From Alphaproteobacteria bacterium (lineage in GTDB: Bacteria > Pseudomonadota > Alphaproteobacteria > CACIAM-22H2): a DNA stretch of 64,000 bases. The first letter of the stretch is position 1. Each line of letters starts with the position of its first letter. The notes beneath the pieces are model-generated. The model saw only the letters and a program-made list of their open reading frames with translations, did not search any database and was not told the origin of the DNA. Shown here piece after piece: positions 42,830 through 52,225 of this stretch. Location: assembly GCA_016124335.1 (NCBI GenBank), contig WGNX01000003.1, positions 194,747 to 258,746 of the forward strand. Direction: 5' to 3'. The position numbers and the translations under genes are program-made.

Positions 42830-43766
42830 CCTCGATATCGCCGCGCGGCGCTTGCAACGGTGGCGCCGGACGGGTAGCCACGTAAAGTCCTGCAAACAGC
42901 AGCGCCAGCGCGAACGCGTGAAAGAGCTGCGGCACCTCGTCGAGCCAGACAATCGAGAACAGGCTGGCGAAAACGGGCGTCACGTTGACGAAGAGGCCGG
43001 CGGTTGCCGGCCCCAGCGCCTGCACGCCCCGGTTCCAGAAATAGAACGACACGACCGACGGCAGGATGCCGACATAGGCAAGCGCGGCAAGCCGCGGTCC
43101 CGTCGGCTCGAACGTCACGCCCGCGGCGAAAACTTCCCACGCATAGAAGGGCAACAGCGCGGCAGCACCGGTCGCGATCAGCACGAAGAGCAGCCCGGTC
43201 GGCGACAGTTCGGGCGTGCGCCGGCGCAGCAGCAGGCTGTAGACCGCCCAGCACAGGCCGCCCAGCAGCACCAGCAGGTCGCCGCGGTTGAAATCGAGCG
43301 CCGGCAGCATCGCCGGGTCGCCCCGCGAAATCAGCGTCAGCACGCCGAGGAACGACAGCAGGAGACCCGCGACCTGCACGCCGCGCAGCCGGTCGCCGAG
43401 GACCAGCCGCGCCAGCGCCATGATCATCATCGGCGAGGCGGCATAGACGACCGTGGAATTGATCGCCGTGGTGTGCGCCAGCGCGTAGTTGACGACCGTG
43501 TTGTTGATCCCGATGCCGACGATGCCTTGGGCTGCAAGCCACGGCCAGTTGCGCCGCACGGCCGGCCACGCGGCGCGCACGCCGCGCCACGCGATCGGCG
43601 CCAGGACCGCAAGCGCGATCGCCCACCGCCAGAACGACACGGCCAACGGCGAAACGCCGGGAATGAGCGCGCGGCCCACGACCGCATTGCCGCCCCAGAA
43701 GGCGGTCGCAAGAACGACCAGCAGGATCGGCGAGCGGAGCCGGTGCGCAAGGCCGGATTGCGGCAT
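42813..43766 (-). CDS. EamA-family (drug/metabolite) transporter, copy 1
   Basis: 317 residues, ten predicted membrane segments in two EamA repeats. The N-terminal repeat opens with TAFWGGNAVVGRALIPGVSPLAVSFWRW and the second with FNRGDLLVLLGGLCWAVYSLLLRR. It exports amino acids or metabolites; the substrate is unknown. Highly similar to the next gene, from which it is separated by 14 bases, so the two are a tandem duplication. The C-terminal tail overlaps the end of the DUF1217 gene on the opposite strand. Confidence 0.9.
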   Translation of the reverse strand: MPQSGLAHRLRSPILLVVLATAFWGGNAVVGRALIPGVSPLAVSFWRWAIALAVLAPIAWRGVRAAWPAVRRNWPWLAAQGIVGIGINNTVVNYALAHTTAINSTVVYAASPMMIMALARLVLGDRLRGVQVAGLLLSFLGVLTLISRGDPAMLPALDFNRGDLLVLLGGLCWAVYSLLLRRRTPELSPTGLLFVLIATGAAALLPFYAWEVFAAGVTFEPTGPRLAALAYVGILPSVVSFYFWNRGVQALGPATAGLFVNVTPVFASLFSIVWLDEVPQLFHAFALALLFAGLYVATRPAPPLQAPRGDIEVRRAG

Positions 43767-43780
43767 GGGTAAGGTGCGTT

Positions 43781-44704
43781 TCAGGCTTTGGCAGGCGACG
43801 CGACGGCCGATGCGGGCGGGCGCGTCGCGACGTAGAGACCGGCGAACAGAAGTGCCAGCGATACCGCGTGGTAGCCGTGCGGCGGCTCGCCGAGCCAGGC
43901 GATCGACATCAGGCTTGCGAAGACCGGGATCAGGTTGAGGAAAAGCCCCGCTGTCGCCGCACCCAGCGCCTGCACGGCGCGGTTATAGAAAAAGAACGAG
44001 GCGACCGAAGGCAGGCTGCCGACGTAAAGGAGCGTGAGCAGCATGCCCGGCGTCAGCGCGAACGTGCGCCCTTCGACCGCGACTTCCCATCCGTAAAACG
44101 GCAGCAGGCTCAGCGCGCCGATGACGATCTGGACGTAAAGAAGCCCCGCCGGCGCCAACTCGGCCGGGCGGCGGCGCAGCAGCAGGCTGAAGACCGCCCA
44201 GCAGAAGCACGCGAAGACGATCAGCAGATCGCCGCGGTTGAAGTCGAGCGCCACGAGGGCCGCCGGATCGCCGTGCGAGATGAGCGTCATCACGCCGACG
44301 AACGACAGGCACATGCCGACGATCTGCAGGCCGCGCAGCTTTTCGCCCAGGACCACGCGCGCCAGCCCCATGATCATCACGGGTGCCGAGGAATAGATCA
44401 CCGTGGTGTTGATCGCCGTGGTGTGCACGAGCCCGAAATAGACGACCGTGTTGTAAATGCCGATCCCGACGATCCCCTGCGCCACGAGCCAGCGCCAGTC
44501 GCGCCGGATGGCGGGCCATGCGCGCACGACCTCGCGCAAGCCGAACGGGGTGAGGATCGCCAGTGCAATCGCCCATCGCCAGAACGAGATGGCGAGCGGC
44601 GAGATGTCGTTGATCATCGCGCGGCCCACCACGACGTTCCCGCCCCAGAAGGCGGTGCCGAAGACGAGCAGCAGGACAGGCGAGGCAAGCAGGCGATTGC
44701 GCAT
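43781..44704 (-). CDS. EamA-family (drug/metabolite) transporter, copy 2
   Basis: 307 residues with the same ten-segment layout as copy 1 (GTAFWGGNVVVGRAMINDISPLAISFWRW; FNRGDLLIVFACFCWAVFSLLLRR). Divergence is spread along the protein and both copies look intact, so each may have its own substrate or they may form a pair. First gene of the two-gene unit; an aldolase-like gene ends 84 bases upstream. Confidence 0.9.
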   Translation of the reverse strand: MRNRLLASPVLLLVFGTAFWGGNVVVGRAMINDISPLAISFWRWAIALAILTPFGLREVVRAWPAIRRDWRWLVAQGIVGIGIYNTVVYFGLVHTTAINTTVIYSSAPVMIMGLARVVLGEKLRGLQIVGMCLSFVGVMTLISHGDPAALVALDFNRGDLLIVFACFCWAVFSLLLRRRPAELAPAGLLYVQIVIGALSLLPFYGWEVAVEGRTFALTPGMLLTLLYVGSLPSVASFFFYNRAVQALGAATAGLFLNLIPVFASLMSIAWLGEPPHGYHAVSLALLFAGLYVATRPPASAVASPAKA

Positions 44705-44788
44705 TTGGTGTCTCCGTGGAACGGGGACAGATGCGCCAATTCGGCACGATCGTCTACGTCCTACACGTGTGTGCCGACGCCGAGAGCG

Positions 44789-45910
44789 CTAGCGCACGCG
44801 CCCGCGTGCGGCAACCGGCCACACGCCGACCAGCCGCCCGCCGGAGACGACGTAGTAATCGTCGTGCAGGTTGATCGTCGTGTCGCCATGCCCGGGGACA
44901 AGATGCACCTTGTCGCCAAGCTTCGGTCGCGCCGCCCCATCCTTTGCGGTATGCCGCAGCCGGCCGTGTTCGTCGCCCGCGAAGCCGAATGTCCAGCCGG
45001 GCAGGCCCTGCACTTCGGGATCGCCGCCGTCGACCGACATCGACTTGTAGCCGGCATCGACCACGCAGTGTTCGGCACCCGCCACGCTGACCACGCTCGC
45101 CAGCACCGTCAGCGCATGTTCGAAAACCCGGTAGGGGCCGCCATCCTCGCCCTTCGCGTCGCGATATTCCTTGTCCATGAACAGATAGCTGCCGCACTGC
45201 CATTCGGTATAGCCGGCCGCCGCCGGCTGGAACGCGAAGGTGCCCGTGCCCGCGCCCGAAACGATCGCGCAGGCCAGCCGCGCCTCGGCAAACGCCGAAC
45301 GGAAGCCTTGCAGGCGCGCGTTGGCCGCATCGGCCGCGGCCTTTCGCGCCTGCCAGCCTTCGGTGTGCTGGATCGAGCCGTGATAGGCCTGCAAGCCATC
45401 GAAGCGCAGGCCGTCGGTCAGCGCGATCGTCTTGCCCAGTTCGGCGGCCGCGCGCGGATCGGCAAGGCCGGTGCGCGCATGGCCAAGGTCGCAGTCGACG
45501 AGCACGCCGATCGTCACGCCGGCCGAGCGTGCGGCCTTGCCCAGCCATGCGACCGCCTCGGCATCGTCGGCAACCGTGCGGATCTGGACGATCCGCGCAA
45601 GGCCCGCCAGCCGCGCGAGCTTCACGCGGCCGATGATCTCGTTGGTCACGAGGATGTCGGTCACGCCGCCCGCCGCCATCACCTCGGCCTCGCCCACCTT
45701 CTGGCAGCAGACGCCCACGGCGCCCGCCACGACCTGCCGGCGCGCGAAGATCGGCGATTTGTGAGTCTTGGCGTGCGGGCGCAGCGCCACGCCCGCCTGC
45801 CGGGCGATCGCGGCCATTTTCTCGATGTTTCGCTGGACCGCGTCGATGTCGACGACCAGCACGGGCGTGTCGAAGTCGGCGATTTCCGTACCCGGCAACG
45901 GCTGCAGCAT
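44789..45910 (-). CDS. DSD1-family PLP enzyme, probable D-threonine aldolase
   Basis: 373 residues of the alanine-racemase fold type III. The PLP lysine is expected in RPHAKTHKSP (about Lys48). The C-terminal metal site reads PGHGDTTINLHD: a His-x-Asp as in metal-dependent D-threonine aldolases, whereas D-serine dehydratases carry His-x-Cys. It would cleave D-threonine or another D-3-hydroxyamino acid to glycine and an aldehyde. ATG 45910 is chosen because family similarity begins there. Divergent from the nucleoside-importer operon; neighbouring EamA exporters may share amino-acid substrates. Confidence 0.85.
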   Translation of the reverse strand: MLQPLPGTEIADFDTPVLVVDIDAVQRNIEKMAAIARQAGVALRPHAKTHKSPIFARRQVVAGAVGVCCQKVGEAEVMAAGGVTDILVTNEIIGRVKLARLAGLARIVQIRTVADDAEAVAWLGKAARSAGVTIGVLVDCDLGHARTGLADPRAAAELGKTIALTDGLRFDGLQAYHGSIQHTEGWQARKAAADAANARLQGFRSAFAEARLACAIVSGAGTGTFAFQPAAAGYTEWQCGSYLFMDKEYRDAKGEDGGPYRVFEHALTVLASVVSVAGAEHCVVDAGYKSMSVDGGDPEVQGLPGWTFGFAGDEHGRLRHTAKDGAARPKLGDKVHLVPGHGDTTINLHDDYYVVSGGRLVGVWPVAARGRVR

Positions 45911-46044
45911 GTTCGACCCCCGAATCTCCCGTTGGCGCGACTGTGCGCCGCCCTGCCCTACATTGCCAAGCGGACGTTGATTCCCCGTCACGGCTTTGCC
46001 ACATTGCGGGTCAAGCGATCCCCCGCCACGGAGCCCGTAAAACA

Positions 46045-47022
46045 ATGAAAAATGTTGCGCTCGCCGCCCTTTTCGCCGCCTGCCTTGCAGGACCAGCGAT
46101 GGCCCAGAACGCCCCGGCCGTCACGTTCGACGTCGGCGGCAAATTCGACCGCTCGTTCAACCAGGCCGCCTATGACGGCGCGGAGAAGTTCAAGAAGGAA
46201 ACCGGCGTCCAGTACGCCGAATTCGAGGTGCGCAACGCCGCCGAGCGCGAACAGTCGATCCGCAACCTCGCAAGGCGCGGCGCCTCGGTCGTCGTGGCGG
46301 TGGGCTTCAACAACCGCAGTGCGGTCGAGACGGTCGCGCGCGAATTTCCCAACGTGAAGTTCACGATCATCGACAGCGTGGTCGAACTGCCCAACGTCCA
46401 GTCGGTCGTCTTCCGCGAGCACGAAGGCTCGTTCCTGGTCGGCATGCTCGCCGCGATGGCGAGCAAGTCGGGCAAGGTCGGCTTCGTGGGCGGGATGGAC
46501 ATCCCGCTCATCCGCAAGTTCTACAAGGGCTACGAGGAAGGCGCGAAATTCGCCAACCCGAAGGCCGACGTGCTGATGAACATGACCGGCACGACGCCCG
46601 CCGCCTTCAACGATCCCACGCGCGGCGCGGAGCTGGCGCGCGGCCAGTTCGACCGCGGCGTCGACGTCGTCTATGCCGCGGCCGGCGCCACGGGCCTTGG
46701 CGTCTATCAGGCCGCCAAGGACGCGCACAAGCTGGCCATCGGCGTGGACAGCAACCAGGACCACCTGCATCCGGGCACGATGCTTTCCTCGATGATCAAG
46801 CGCGTGGACGTGGCGGTGTATAACGCGATGATCGGGGCACGCAACGGCACGTGGAAGGCCGGTGTCACCGTGCTGGGCCTCAAGGAAGAGGGCGTGGGCT
46901 GGTCGCTCGACGAGTTCAACCGCAAGCTCGTGACGCCCGAGATGGAAAAGAAGGTCAACGAGGCGCGCGCGGCGATCATCGCGGGCAAGATCAAGGTGAC
47001 CGACGTCACGGCGGCGCGCTGA
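46045..47022 (+). CDS. BMP/PnrA-family nucleoside-binding protein of an ABC importer
   Basis: 325 residues. Signal peptide VALAALFAACLAGPAMAQ; no lipobox Cys, so a soluble periplasmic protein. VTFDVGGKFDRSFNQAAYDGAEKFKKETG is the Bmp/Med family start (usually GGIDDKSFNQ), and VGFVGGMDIPLIRKFYKGYEEGAKF and GVDSNQDHLHPGTMLSSMIKRVD follow. Members bind purine nucleosides. First gene of a long operon that ends in nucleoside salvage enzymes, which supports nucleoside uptake. Confidence 0.93.
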   Translation: MKNVALAALFAACLAGPAMAQNAPAVTFDVGGKFDRSFNQAAYDGAEKFKKETGVQYAEFEVRNAAEREQSIRNLARRGASVVVAVGFNNRSAVETVAREFPNVKFTIIDSVVELPNVQSVVFREHEGSFLVGMLAAMASKSGKVGFVGGMDIPLIRKFYKGYEEGAKFANPKADVLMNMTGTTPAAFNDPTRGAELARGQFDRGVDVVYAAAGATGLGVYQAAKDAHKLAIGVDSNQDHLHPGTMLSSMIKRVDVAVYNAMIGARNGTWKAGVTVLGLKEEGVGWSLDEFNRKLVTPEMEKKVNEARAAIIAGKIKVTDVTAAR

Positions 47023-47030
47023 AGCGCCGC

Positions 47031-48563
47031 ATGGAAGGCGTGCCGGCCCTGGCCCTTGCGGGCGTCGACAAGAGCTTCGGGGCCGTGCACGCCAACCGCG
47101 CGATCGACCTGTCGGTCGCGCAAGGCTCCATCCACGGCATCGTGGGCGAGAACGGGGCCGGCAAATCGACGCTGATGGGCATCGCCTACGGTTATTACCG
47201 CCCCGACGCCGGGACGATCCGCGTCGACGGCCGGGTCGTCGAGATCTCCGAACCGCAGGATGCGATCCGCGCGGGCATCGGCATGGTCCACCAGCATTTC
47301 ATGCTCGTCGAGACGTTCACGGTCCTCGAGAACATCCTGCTCGGTGCCGAAGGCGGGGCGCTGCTCGCGCGCGGCGAGGCCGAGGCGCGCGCGGGCCTTG
47401 CCAGGCTGATGGCCGAATATGCACTCGAGGTCGATCTCGACGCGCGCGTGGCCGATCTCGACGTGGGTGCCCAGCAGCGCGTGGAGATCCTGAAGGCGCT
47501 GTGGCGGGGTGCGCGCATCCTGATCCTCGACGAACCCACCGCCGTGCTGACGCCGCAGGAAACCGACCGGCTGTTCGCACTGCTTGCCAAGTGGCGCGAC
47601 CAGGGCCGCACCGTGCTTCTGATCACGCACAAGCTGCGCGAGATCCTCGCCATCACCGACCGCGTGACGGTGATGCGCCGGGGTGCCGTCGTCGCCACGC
47701 TCGAGACCGCGCGCACCTCGCAGGCCGAGCTTGCCGAACTGATGGTCGGCCGCCGCGTGCTGCTGAAGGTCGACAAGCGCGCGGCCGTTCCGGGTGCCGA
47801 GATCCTGCGCGCGGAAGGCCTGCGCCACGTCGACGCGCGCGGGATCGAACGGCTGCGCGGCATCTCGTTCGCCGTGCACGCGGGCGAGATCGTCGGCATC
47901 GCGGGCGTCGCCGGCAACGGGCAGAGCGAACTGATCGAGGCGCTGGCCGGCCTCAAGCCGCTCGCGGGCGGCCGCATTCTCTTCAAGGGTGCGCCCGTCG
48001 ATCCGCCCGGCTCGGCCGATGCGTGCCGCTCGGCGCGCGCGCGGCGCATCGCGCACGTGCCGGAAGACCGGCTGCGCATGGGACTGGTCGCCTCCTTCGC
48101 CGCGCGCGAGAGCGCGATCCTCGGCTATCATGACGATGCCGACCTTGGATCGGGCCCCTTCCTCGACCCCGACGCGACGCGCACGCGCACGAACCGGCTG
48201 ATGGAAGCCTTCGACGTGCGCCCGCGCCTGCCCGAGCTGCGCTCGGCCAATTTCAGCGGCGGCAACCAGCAGAAGCTGGTGCTGGGCCGCGAGATCGACC
48301 GCGATCCCGAACTGCTGATCGTCGGCCAGCCGACGCGCGGGGTGGATATCGGCGCCATCGAATTCATCCATCGCCGGCTCGTGGACCTGCGCGATGCCGG
48401 CAAGGCGATCCTGCTGGTGAGCTGCGAGCTGGACGAGATCCTGTCGCTGGCCGACCGCATCCTCGTGATGTTCGACGGCCGCATCGCGGGCGAGCTGCCG
48501 CGCGCGGCCGCCGACGAACGCCAGCTCGGCCTCTTGATGGCCGGCGTCGCGGCGGCGGCATGA
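47031..48563 (+). CDS. Nucleoside ABC transporter ATPase with two nucleotide-binding domains
   Basis: 510 residues, two ABC domains in tandem. Domain 1 has Walker A GENGAGKST and a Walker B ILILDEPTAV with a diverged signature (DLDVGAQQRVEILKAL). Domain 2 has a degenerate P-loop (GVAGNGQSEL) and a signature FSGGNQQKLVLGRE with LLIVGQPTRGVD in place of a normal Walker B. This asymmetry is normal for RbsA/NupA-type importers. It starts 8 bases after the binding protein and overlaps the permease start (ATGA). Confidence 0.93.
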   Translation: MEGVPALALAGVDKSFGAVHANRAIDLSVAQGSIHGIVGENGAGKSTLMGIAYGYYRPDAGTIRVDGRVVEISEPQDAIRAGIGMVHQHFMLVETFTVLENILLGAEGGALLARGEAEARAGLARLMAEYALEVDLDARVADLDVGAQQRVEILKALWRGARILILDEPTAVLTPQETDRLFALLAKWRDQGRTVLLITHKLREILAITDRVTVMRRGAVVATLETARTSQAELAELMVGRRVLLKVDKRAAVPGAEILRAEGLRHVDARGIERLRGISFAVHAGEIVGIAGVAGNGQSELIEALAGLKPLAGGRILFKGAPVDPPGSADACRSARARRIAHVPEDRLRMGLVASFAARESAILGYHDDADLGSGPFLDPDATRTRTNRLMEAFDVRPRLPELRSANFSGGNQQKLVLGREIDRDPELLIVGQPTRGVDIGAIEFIHRRLVDLRDAGKAILLVSCELDEILSLADRILVMFDGRIAGELPRAAADERQLGLLMAGVAAAA

Positions 48564-49654
48564 AGGGCGAACTTCCGCGCTGGGTCGATCTGGGTCTGCT
48601 GCCGGCGGTGAACCTGCTGGCGGCCCTCGCCCTCTCCTCGCTCGTCGTGCTTGCCATCGGCGTCAACCCGCTCGCGGCACTCGCGATCCTCGTGCGCGGT
48701 GCGGTCGGCTATCCCGAGGCGTGGGGCTACACGCTTTACTACGCCACCAATTTCGTCTTCACCGGCCTTGCCGTCGCGGTCGCCTTCCATGCCGGGCTCT
48801 TTAACATCGGCGGGGAGGGGCAGGCCTATGTCGCGGGGCTGGGGGCAACGCTCGTCTGCCTTGGCCTCGACGCGCTGCCGGGTTTTCTGGTCGTGCCGCT
48901 GGCGATCCTTGCCGCAGCCGCGTTCGGCGCCGCGTGGGGGGCCATTCCCGGCTGGCTGCAGGCGCGTCGCGGCAGCCACGTGGTCATCACGACGATCATG
49001 TTCAATTTCCTCGCTTCGGCGTTGATGACGTACATGCTGTCGAACGTGCTGCTCGACCCCACCTATGGCTCGCCCGAAACGCGCCACTTCGCGCCGCATG
49101 CGACGGTCTGGAAGCTGACCGACATCGCGGCACGGTTCGGATTCGAGGCGCCGCGCTCGCCGCTCAACGCGGCGACGCTGCTCGCACTGGCCGCCGCCGC
49201 GTTCGTTTGGGTCTATGTCTGGCGTACGCGCGCGGGCTATGCGCTGCGCACCGTTGGCGCCAACGAGCAGGCCGCGCGCTATGCCGGCATCGATCCCGCG
49301 CGCACGATCATCGCGGCGATGGCGATCTCGGGCGCGCTTGCCGGGCTGATGGCGGTCAACGAGGTGATGGGCTCCCAGCAGCGCATGGTGCTGGCCTTCA
49401 CCGGCGGCTACGGCTTCGTGGGCATCGCCGTGGCGCTGATGGGCCGCAACCATCCGGTCGGCGTCTGCCTCGCCGCACTGCTGTTCGGCGCGCTCTATCA
49501 GGGCGGCAGCGACCTCGCCTTCGAGATCAGCACGATCAACCGCGACCTCGTGATCGTCATCCAGGGCCTCGTGATCCTCTTCTGCGGCGCGCTCGAAAAC
49601 ATGTTCCGCCCGGCGCTGGCGGCCTTCTTCGCGCGCGAGCGGGCCGCGGCATGA
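48560..49654 (+). CDS. Nucleoside ABC transporter permease 1
   Basis: 364 residues, about ten membrane segments. FHAGLFNIGGEGQAYVAGLGA is the signature of BMP-family permeases and RSPLNAATLLALAAAAFVWVYVWRTRAGYALRTVGANEQAARYAGI includes the ATPase contact loop. Works with permease 2 as the heterodimeric channel. Overlaps both neighbours by four bases, so the importer genes are translationally coupled. Confidence 0.92.
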   Translation: MKGELPRWVDLGLLPAVNLLAALALSSLVVLAIGVNPLAALAILVRGAVGYPEAWGYTLYYATNFVFTGLAVAVAFHAGLFNIGGEGQAYVAGLGATLVCLGLDALPGFLVVPLAILAAAAFGAAWGAIPGWLQARRGSHVVITTIMFNFLASALMTYMLSNVLLDPTYGSPETRHFAPHATVWKLTDIAARFGFEAPRSPLNAATLLALAAAAFVWVYVWRTRAGYALRTVGANEQAARYAGIDPARTIIAAMAISGALAGLMAVNEVMGSQQRMVLAFTGGYGFVGIAVALMGRNHPVGVCLAALLFGALYQGGSDLAFEISTINRDLVIVIQGLVILFCGALENMFRPALAAFFARERAAA

Positions 49655-50628
49655 TCGACGACGCGCTCGCCCAGGCGGTCTCGCTCCTTGCCTCCACAGT
49701 GCGGCTGGCCGTGCCGCTGGTGCTCGCCTCGCTTGCCGGGCTGTTCGCCGAGCGCTCGGGCGTCGTGGATATCGGGCTTGAAGGAAAGATGCTGTCGGGC
49801 GCCTTCGCCGCCGCATCGGTTGCCCATCTCTCGGGCTCGCCGTGGGCGGGGCTTGCCGCCGCGATCGCCGTTTCGATCGCGTTGGCCATGGTGCACGCCT
49901 ATGCCTGCATCACCCAGCGCGGCAATCAGGTCGTCGCCGGCATGGCGATCAACGTGCTCGCGGTGGGCCTTACGGTCGTGCTCGCCTATGCGTGGTTCAA
50001 CGAGGGCGGCAATACCCCTGCCTTGCCCGATCCCGCGCGCTTCAAGGCGATCGTGCTGCCGCTGGCCCGTGCACTGGCCGACGTGCCCGTCCTCGGCCGG
50101 GTCTATGCGGGCCTCGTCTCGGGCCATAACGTCATCGTCTACATGACGGTGGCGCTGATCCCGGTCGTGTCGTTCGCGGTGTTCCGCACGCGCTTCGGGC
50201 TGCGCCTGCGCGCGGTGGGCGAGAACCCGCACGCGGTCGATACGGCGGGCATCTCGGTTGCGGCGCTGCGCTATCGCGCGATGGTGGCGTGCGGCACGCT
50301 TTGCGGGATCGCGGGTGCCTATCTGTCGATCGCGCAGGGTGCGGCCTTCCAGCGCGAGATGACCGCCGGGCGCGGCTTCCTGGCGCTGGCGGCCCTCATC
50401 TTCGGCAAATGGATGCCCGTTCCCGCCGTGCTCGCCTGCCTGCTGTTCGCATTCGCCGACGCCGTGCAGGGCCGCCTGCAGGGCGTGTCGCTGCCGGGCA
50501 TCGGCGTGGTACCGGTGCAGGCGATCCAGGCCCTGCCCTATCTGCTGACGGTCCTGCTGCTCGCCGGCTTCGTGGGCCGCGCCGTGGCGCCGAAGGCAAG
50601 CGGCATCCCGTACAACAAGGAGAAGTGA
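49651..50628 (+). CDS. Nucleoside ABC transporter permease 2
   Basis: 325 residues, about nine membrane segments. GLFAERSGVVDIGLEGKMLSGAFAAA is the hallmark of the second BMP permease, followed by the contact loop TRFGLRLRAVGENPHAVDTAGI. It is the last transporter gene; purine nucleoside phosphorylase begins two bases after its stop. Confidence 0.92.
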   Translation: MIDDALAQAVSLLASTVRLAVPLVLASLAGLFAERSGVVDIGLEGKMLSGAFAAASVAHLSGSPWAGLAAAIAVSIALAMVHAYACITQRGNQVVAGMAINVLAVGLTVVLAYAWFNEGGNTPALPDPARFKAIVLPLARALADVPVLGRVYAGLVSGHNVIVYMTVALIPVVSFAVFRTRFGLRLRAVGENPHAVDTAGISVAALRYRAMVACGTLCGIAGAYLSIAQGAAFQREMTAGRGFLALAALIFGKWMPVPAVLACLLFAFADAVQGRLQGVSLPGIGVVPVQAIQALPYLLTVLLLAGFVGRAVAPKASGIPYNKEK

Positions 50629-50630
50629 GC

Positions 50631-51455
50631 GTGACGAGCCCGCGCGAGACGGCGGAATATCTCAAGGGCAGGCTCGGCAAGCGCCGCCCGGCGGTGGGGC
50701 TCGTGCTGGGCTCGGGTCTCGGCCCGCTTGCCGATCTGGTCGAAGATGCCGCGATCGTGCCATTCGCCGAGATCGCGGGCTTCCGCGTGGTCAGCGTGGC
50801 GGGCCATGCGGGCCGGCTCGTCGCCGGGCGGCTTGCGGGTGTCGAGGTCGCCTGCCTGCAGGGCCGCGTGCACGCCTATGAAGGGGCAAATGCCGAGGAA
50901 ATCCGCCATCCGATCCGCACGCTCAAGGCGCTGGGCTGCGAACGGCTGATCTTGACCAATGCCGCCGGCAGCCTCGATCCCGCGCACGACGAAGGCACGC
51001 TCGTGCTGCTGCGCGACCACATCAACTGGGCGGGCATCAGCCCGCTTGCCGGCCCGAACGACGAAAGCTGGGGCCCGCGCTTCTTCCCGATGACCGATGC
51101 CTACGACCCCGCGATGCGCGCGGCCCTCGCGCGCGCGGCGGCCCGGCAGGGCATCGCTTTGCCCGAAGGCGTCTATGCCTGGTATCTCGGGCCCAATTTC
51201 GAAACGCCGGCCGAAATCCGCGCGTTCCGCGCACTGGGTGCCGACCTCGTGGGCATGTCGACGGTGCCCGAAGTTCTGGTCGCGCGCCATTGCGGCCTGC
51301 GCGTTGCCGCCATCAGCGCCGTCACGAACCTTGCGGCCGGCCTGCGGCCGGGCCAGCATCTCACCCACGACCACACGCAGGCGGTGGCCGCGCGCATCGG
51401 CAAGGCCATGTCGGCCCTGCTCGTCGACGCCCTGCCGGAGATTGCCGCCGCATGA
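50631..51455 (+). CDS. Purine nucleoside phosphorylase (trimeric PunA type)
   Basis: 274 residues. Phosphate-binding LVLGSGLGPLAD, GHAGRLVAG and a LTNAAGSL segment mark the PNP/MTAP fold; the purine site SAVTNLAAGL is near the C-terminus. It splits inosine and guanosine (and deoxy forms) into base and (deoxy)ribose-1-phosphate, which DeoB then isomerises. GTG start at 50631 is 8 bases after AAGGAG. Confidence 0.92.
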   Translation: MTSPRETAEYLKGRLGKRRPAVGLVLGSGLGPLADLVEDAAIVPFAEIAGFRVVSVAGHAGRLVAGRLAGVEVACLQGRVHAYEGANAEEIRHPIRTLKALGCERLILTNAAGSLDPAHDEGTLVLLRDHINWAGISPLAGPNDESWGPRFFPMTDAYDPAMRAALARAAARQGIALPEGVYAWYLGPNFETPAEIRAFRALGADLVGMSTVPEVLVARHCGLRVAAISAVTNLAAGLRPGQHLTHDHTQAVAARIGKAMSALLVDALPEIAAA

Positions 51456-52216
51456 CCGACATCGACGTTTCCCGCCGCGCGCTGCCGCTGCTCGACCTCA
51501 CAAGCCTCAACGATGCCGACGACGCGGCATCGACCGCCGCACTCTGCGCGCGCGCGCTCACGCCGCGCGGGCCGGTCGCCGCCGTCTGCCTGTGGCCGAA
51601 ATTCGTCAAGCAGGCGAAGGCCGCCCTTGTCGATACGAAGGTGCGCGTGGCCACGGTCGTCAACTTCCCGACCGGCAGCCAGCCGCGCGCCGAGGTGCTT
51701 GCCGCCGTTCGCACCGCGATCGGCGACGGGGCGGACGAGATCGACCTCGTGTTTCCTTACGTCGAATGGCTGCGCGGCGAGAAGGTGAAGGCGGCGACCA
51801 TCGTGGCCGCCACCAAGGCGATCTGCGGGCCGAAGGTCCCGGTCAAGGTGATCCTCGAGACCGGCCATTTCACCGACATGGCCAAGCTTGCCGGTGCCTG
51901 TGCCGAGGTGATCGATGCCGGCGGCGACATGCTGAAAACGTCGACCGGCAAGATCGCGACTGGCGCCACGCCCGAAACCGCGCGCGTGCTGCTTGAAGCC
52001 TCGCGCAAGGCCAATCGCGAAATCGGCGTTAAAATTTCAGGCGGCGTGCGCACCGTCGCCGACGCGCGCACATACCTGTCGCTTGCCGACAGCGTGCGGG
52101 GTGCAAGCTGGGTACGGCCGGAGACGTTCCGCTTCGGCGCCTCCGCCCTGCTTGACGCGCTGCTTGCCGCACTGGGCGAAGCACCCGCGGCGGCGGCAGG
52201 TGCGACGGGCTACTGA
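51452..52216 (+). CDS. deoC: Deoxyribose-phosphate aldolase
   Basis: 254 residues, DeoC/FbaB barrel. The Schiff-base Lys162 (DMLKTSTGK), the proton-relay Lys194 (GVKISGG) and the acidic residue in EIDLVF are all present. It cleaves 2-deoxyribose-5-phosphate to acetaldehyde and glyceraldehyde-3-phosphate, the exit of deoxynucleoside catabolism to glycolysis. Starts at an ATGA overlap with the phosphorylase gene. Confidence 0.94.
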   Translation: MTDIDVSRRALPLLDLTSLNDADDAASTAALCARALTPRGPVAAVCLWPKFVKQAKAALVDTKVRVATVVNFPTGSQPRAEVLAAVRTAIGDGADEIDLVFPYVEWLRGEKVKAATIVAATKAICGPKVPVKVILETGHFTDMAKLAGACAEVIDAGGDMLKTSTGKIATGATPETARVLLEASRKANREIGVKISGGVRTVADARTYLSLADSVRGASWVRPETFRFGASALLDALLAALGEAPAAAAGATGY

Positions 52217-52225
52217 CGCGACGCC

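Noticed and set aside
43868-46048. 726-codon plus-strand open frame
   Set aside because: Antisense to EamA copy 2 and the aldolase-like gene; Arg/His/Asp-rich shadow composition without domain features.
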